Shown: piece after piece, positions 62,819 through 64,000 of the stretch
Layout of the letters: the number at the start of each line of letters is the position of its first letter
How positions within the stretch are numbered: the stretch's first letter is position 1
Assembly: GCA_004794785.1 (NCBI GenBank)
Contig: SJOL01009490.1
Span: 153,740-217,739, forward strand
Reading direction: 5' to 3'
Length of the DNA stretch: 64,000 nucleotides
DNA from: Opisthorchis felineus
Taxonomy: Eukaryota > Platyhelminthes > Trematoda > Opisthorchiida > Opisthorchiidae
The notes under the pieces: model-generated
Databases searched by the model: none
What the model was told of the DNA's origin: nothing
What the model saw: the letters and a program-made list of their open reading frames with translations, nothing else
Position numbers and translations under genes: made by a program

Positions 62819-64000
62819 AAAATACATAAATTGAAAAACTTCGATTAAGGTGACCAAAAAAATTCAAGTCTTGTCGTTACTGATCGTTCTTTTTCAAAAG
62901 AAGCGGAATCTGAGTTCTTCCTTTATTGCTCAACAGTATTTGGCTCACCAAGTAACCGGAATGGCTCGCCTGAAAGTGGAACGCGAAAATAAATTTTAAC
63001 AACTTTCACCGAACAGACAATGCGAAAGTAAATCATATGTGCGCATATTCTGGAAAAATACAGACTTGGGTCTGAACTGCTTGGTAACAGTTCAGACTGT
63101 AAACAACGATCTGAAGAAGGTGTTATTGTATCTGCAGGATAGTGAGTTTAAGCACTCAGCGTGAAATTCAAACTAGTTAGGGATAAATGCTACTGATACA
63201 CGTGTAATTATAGAAAGATTTTTGGAGTGTTTCGGTGGTCATCATGTTCAATACCCATACTGAAACAGTAAGCCCAGTTCCACACATATTTCCGAGCGTT
63301 TGATGACTGATTCCTGGACTAATGATGCCCAGTCATGCTTCATTTTTTTGAACCCAGTTCATCCGTAGATGATCCCGGATTTGGAAAAATAGTGATCTGC
63401 ACCAAATCAAGATTCATAATTATTGATTAAATCTAAATTCTCAACCAAGTTTTCCTAATAAACTTAGCTGAATCTTTACAGTGAGATATACAGAGTTTTA
63501 AAATTGGAGTAAGGCGCTCCACTTTTAGTTATCAAAACACAGCGTAGAAGAAAGCTTAGGATTGGGAAAGTCTGTGAGTTGTATGCCTAACAAGCTTTTT
63601 CTGGCTGGCTACTTTGGTTTCGATAGCATATGCCTGGCATCAGATGTCGACTTGAGGAATAACATCAAACCTTAAAGGCGCAGAGTTTTACAGTGTAACC
63701 AACAATGATCGGTCCATTCCAATCTCGCAACCACCGTGTCATATGTTCTTGCACTGTTTAGGTATGTTCACAAACGTTCCGAATTAGTGAGCCTGTGTAA
63801 CCAGTCTTGTCTGATAAGGGGCTGAACAGTAACTCATCATTTTTTAACCTCAAATTCACCACCGAAGTATTTTCAAACCACTAGGTTGCAATCCTCTTTC
63901 TGGTAAACAAATCAAGCTTCATACACCGGTCTTGAAATACCTGCTCAAAATAAATTCATTTGGACTGTTTCACAAGGACGTAAAATAAACCAGATAGTGC

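Larger units (their letters stand above)
59019..64000. other. 3' UTR and downstream non-coding DNA
   Basis: No gene is supported. It begins with the neurexin 3' UTR. A mosaic-repeat copy lies at 60770-61010. A G/T-rich stretch of TG repeats is near 61178-61200. A perfect 10-bp inverted repeat is at 62796-62818. All other ORFs are short and unlike any family. Confidence 0.55.

Noticed and set aside
1..64000. CRISPR array, prokaryotic operons, riboswitches or viral genes
   Set aside because: No regularly spaced direct repeats, no compact gene clusters, and the gene structure is that of an animal.

Overview
The window looks like nuclear DNA from a flatworm, most likely a digenean fluke (inference). 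The reasons are one animal gene cut into small exons by introns of up to about 13 kb, moderate GC, and introns full of decayed non-LTR, Penelope-like and tRNA-derived SINE copies. Nothing in it looks prokaryotic or viral.

The only protein-coding host gene I can support is on the + strand: the 3' part of an alpha-neurexin homologue. Thirteen exons between 7220 and 59018 join with matching splice phases at all 12 junctions, giving about 1,300 codons. They encode, in order, the end of LNS2, LNS3, the first half of EGF2, LNS4, LNS5, EGF3, LNS6, a short stalk, one transmembrane helix and a 77-residue cytoplasmic tail with a stop at 59016-59018. This is the domain order of alpha-neurexin, a presynaptic adhesion receptor. 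The exons for the signal peptide, LNS1, EGF1 and most of LNS2 must lie upstream; I found none in 1-7219. Two things are odd. The second half of EGF2 cannot be found, although the flanking exons splice in phase, and the C-terminus lacks the usual PDZ-binding end.

The introns carry the mobile DNA. Region by region: 1-7.2 kb has little; 7.4-19 kb has a SINE, an (AT)n run, an unassigned minus-strand ORF and a LINE reverse-transcriptase fragment near 15.2 kb; 22-35 kb has mosaic repeats, a long decayed LINE with endonuclease and reverse transcriptase (about 29.9-31.8 kb) and an inverted-repeat element at 33.7-34.6 kb; 35-45 kb has SINEs, a mosaic repeat and a truncated Penelope-like tail at 44.7-45.4 kb; 49.7-54.5 kb has a Penelope-like element with a GIY-YIG endonuclease ORF between inverted arms of about 250 bp. 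After the gene, 59-64 kb is non-coding with one more mosaic repeat.

The most interesting non-coding signal is a set of five hammerhead-ribozyme motifs, three well formed and two decayed, in the arms of these Penelope-like elements. Two well-formed ones (34525-34581 and 51581-51637) lie on the neurexin sense strand, so they would be transcribed inside its introns, and the inverted arms around them could fold into long RNA hairpins.
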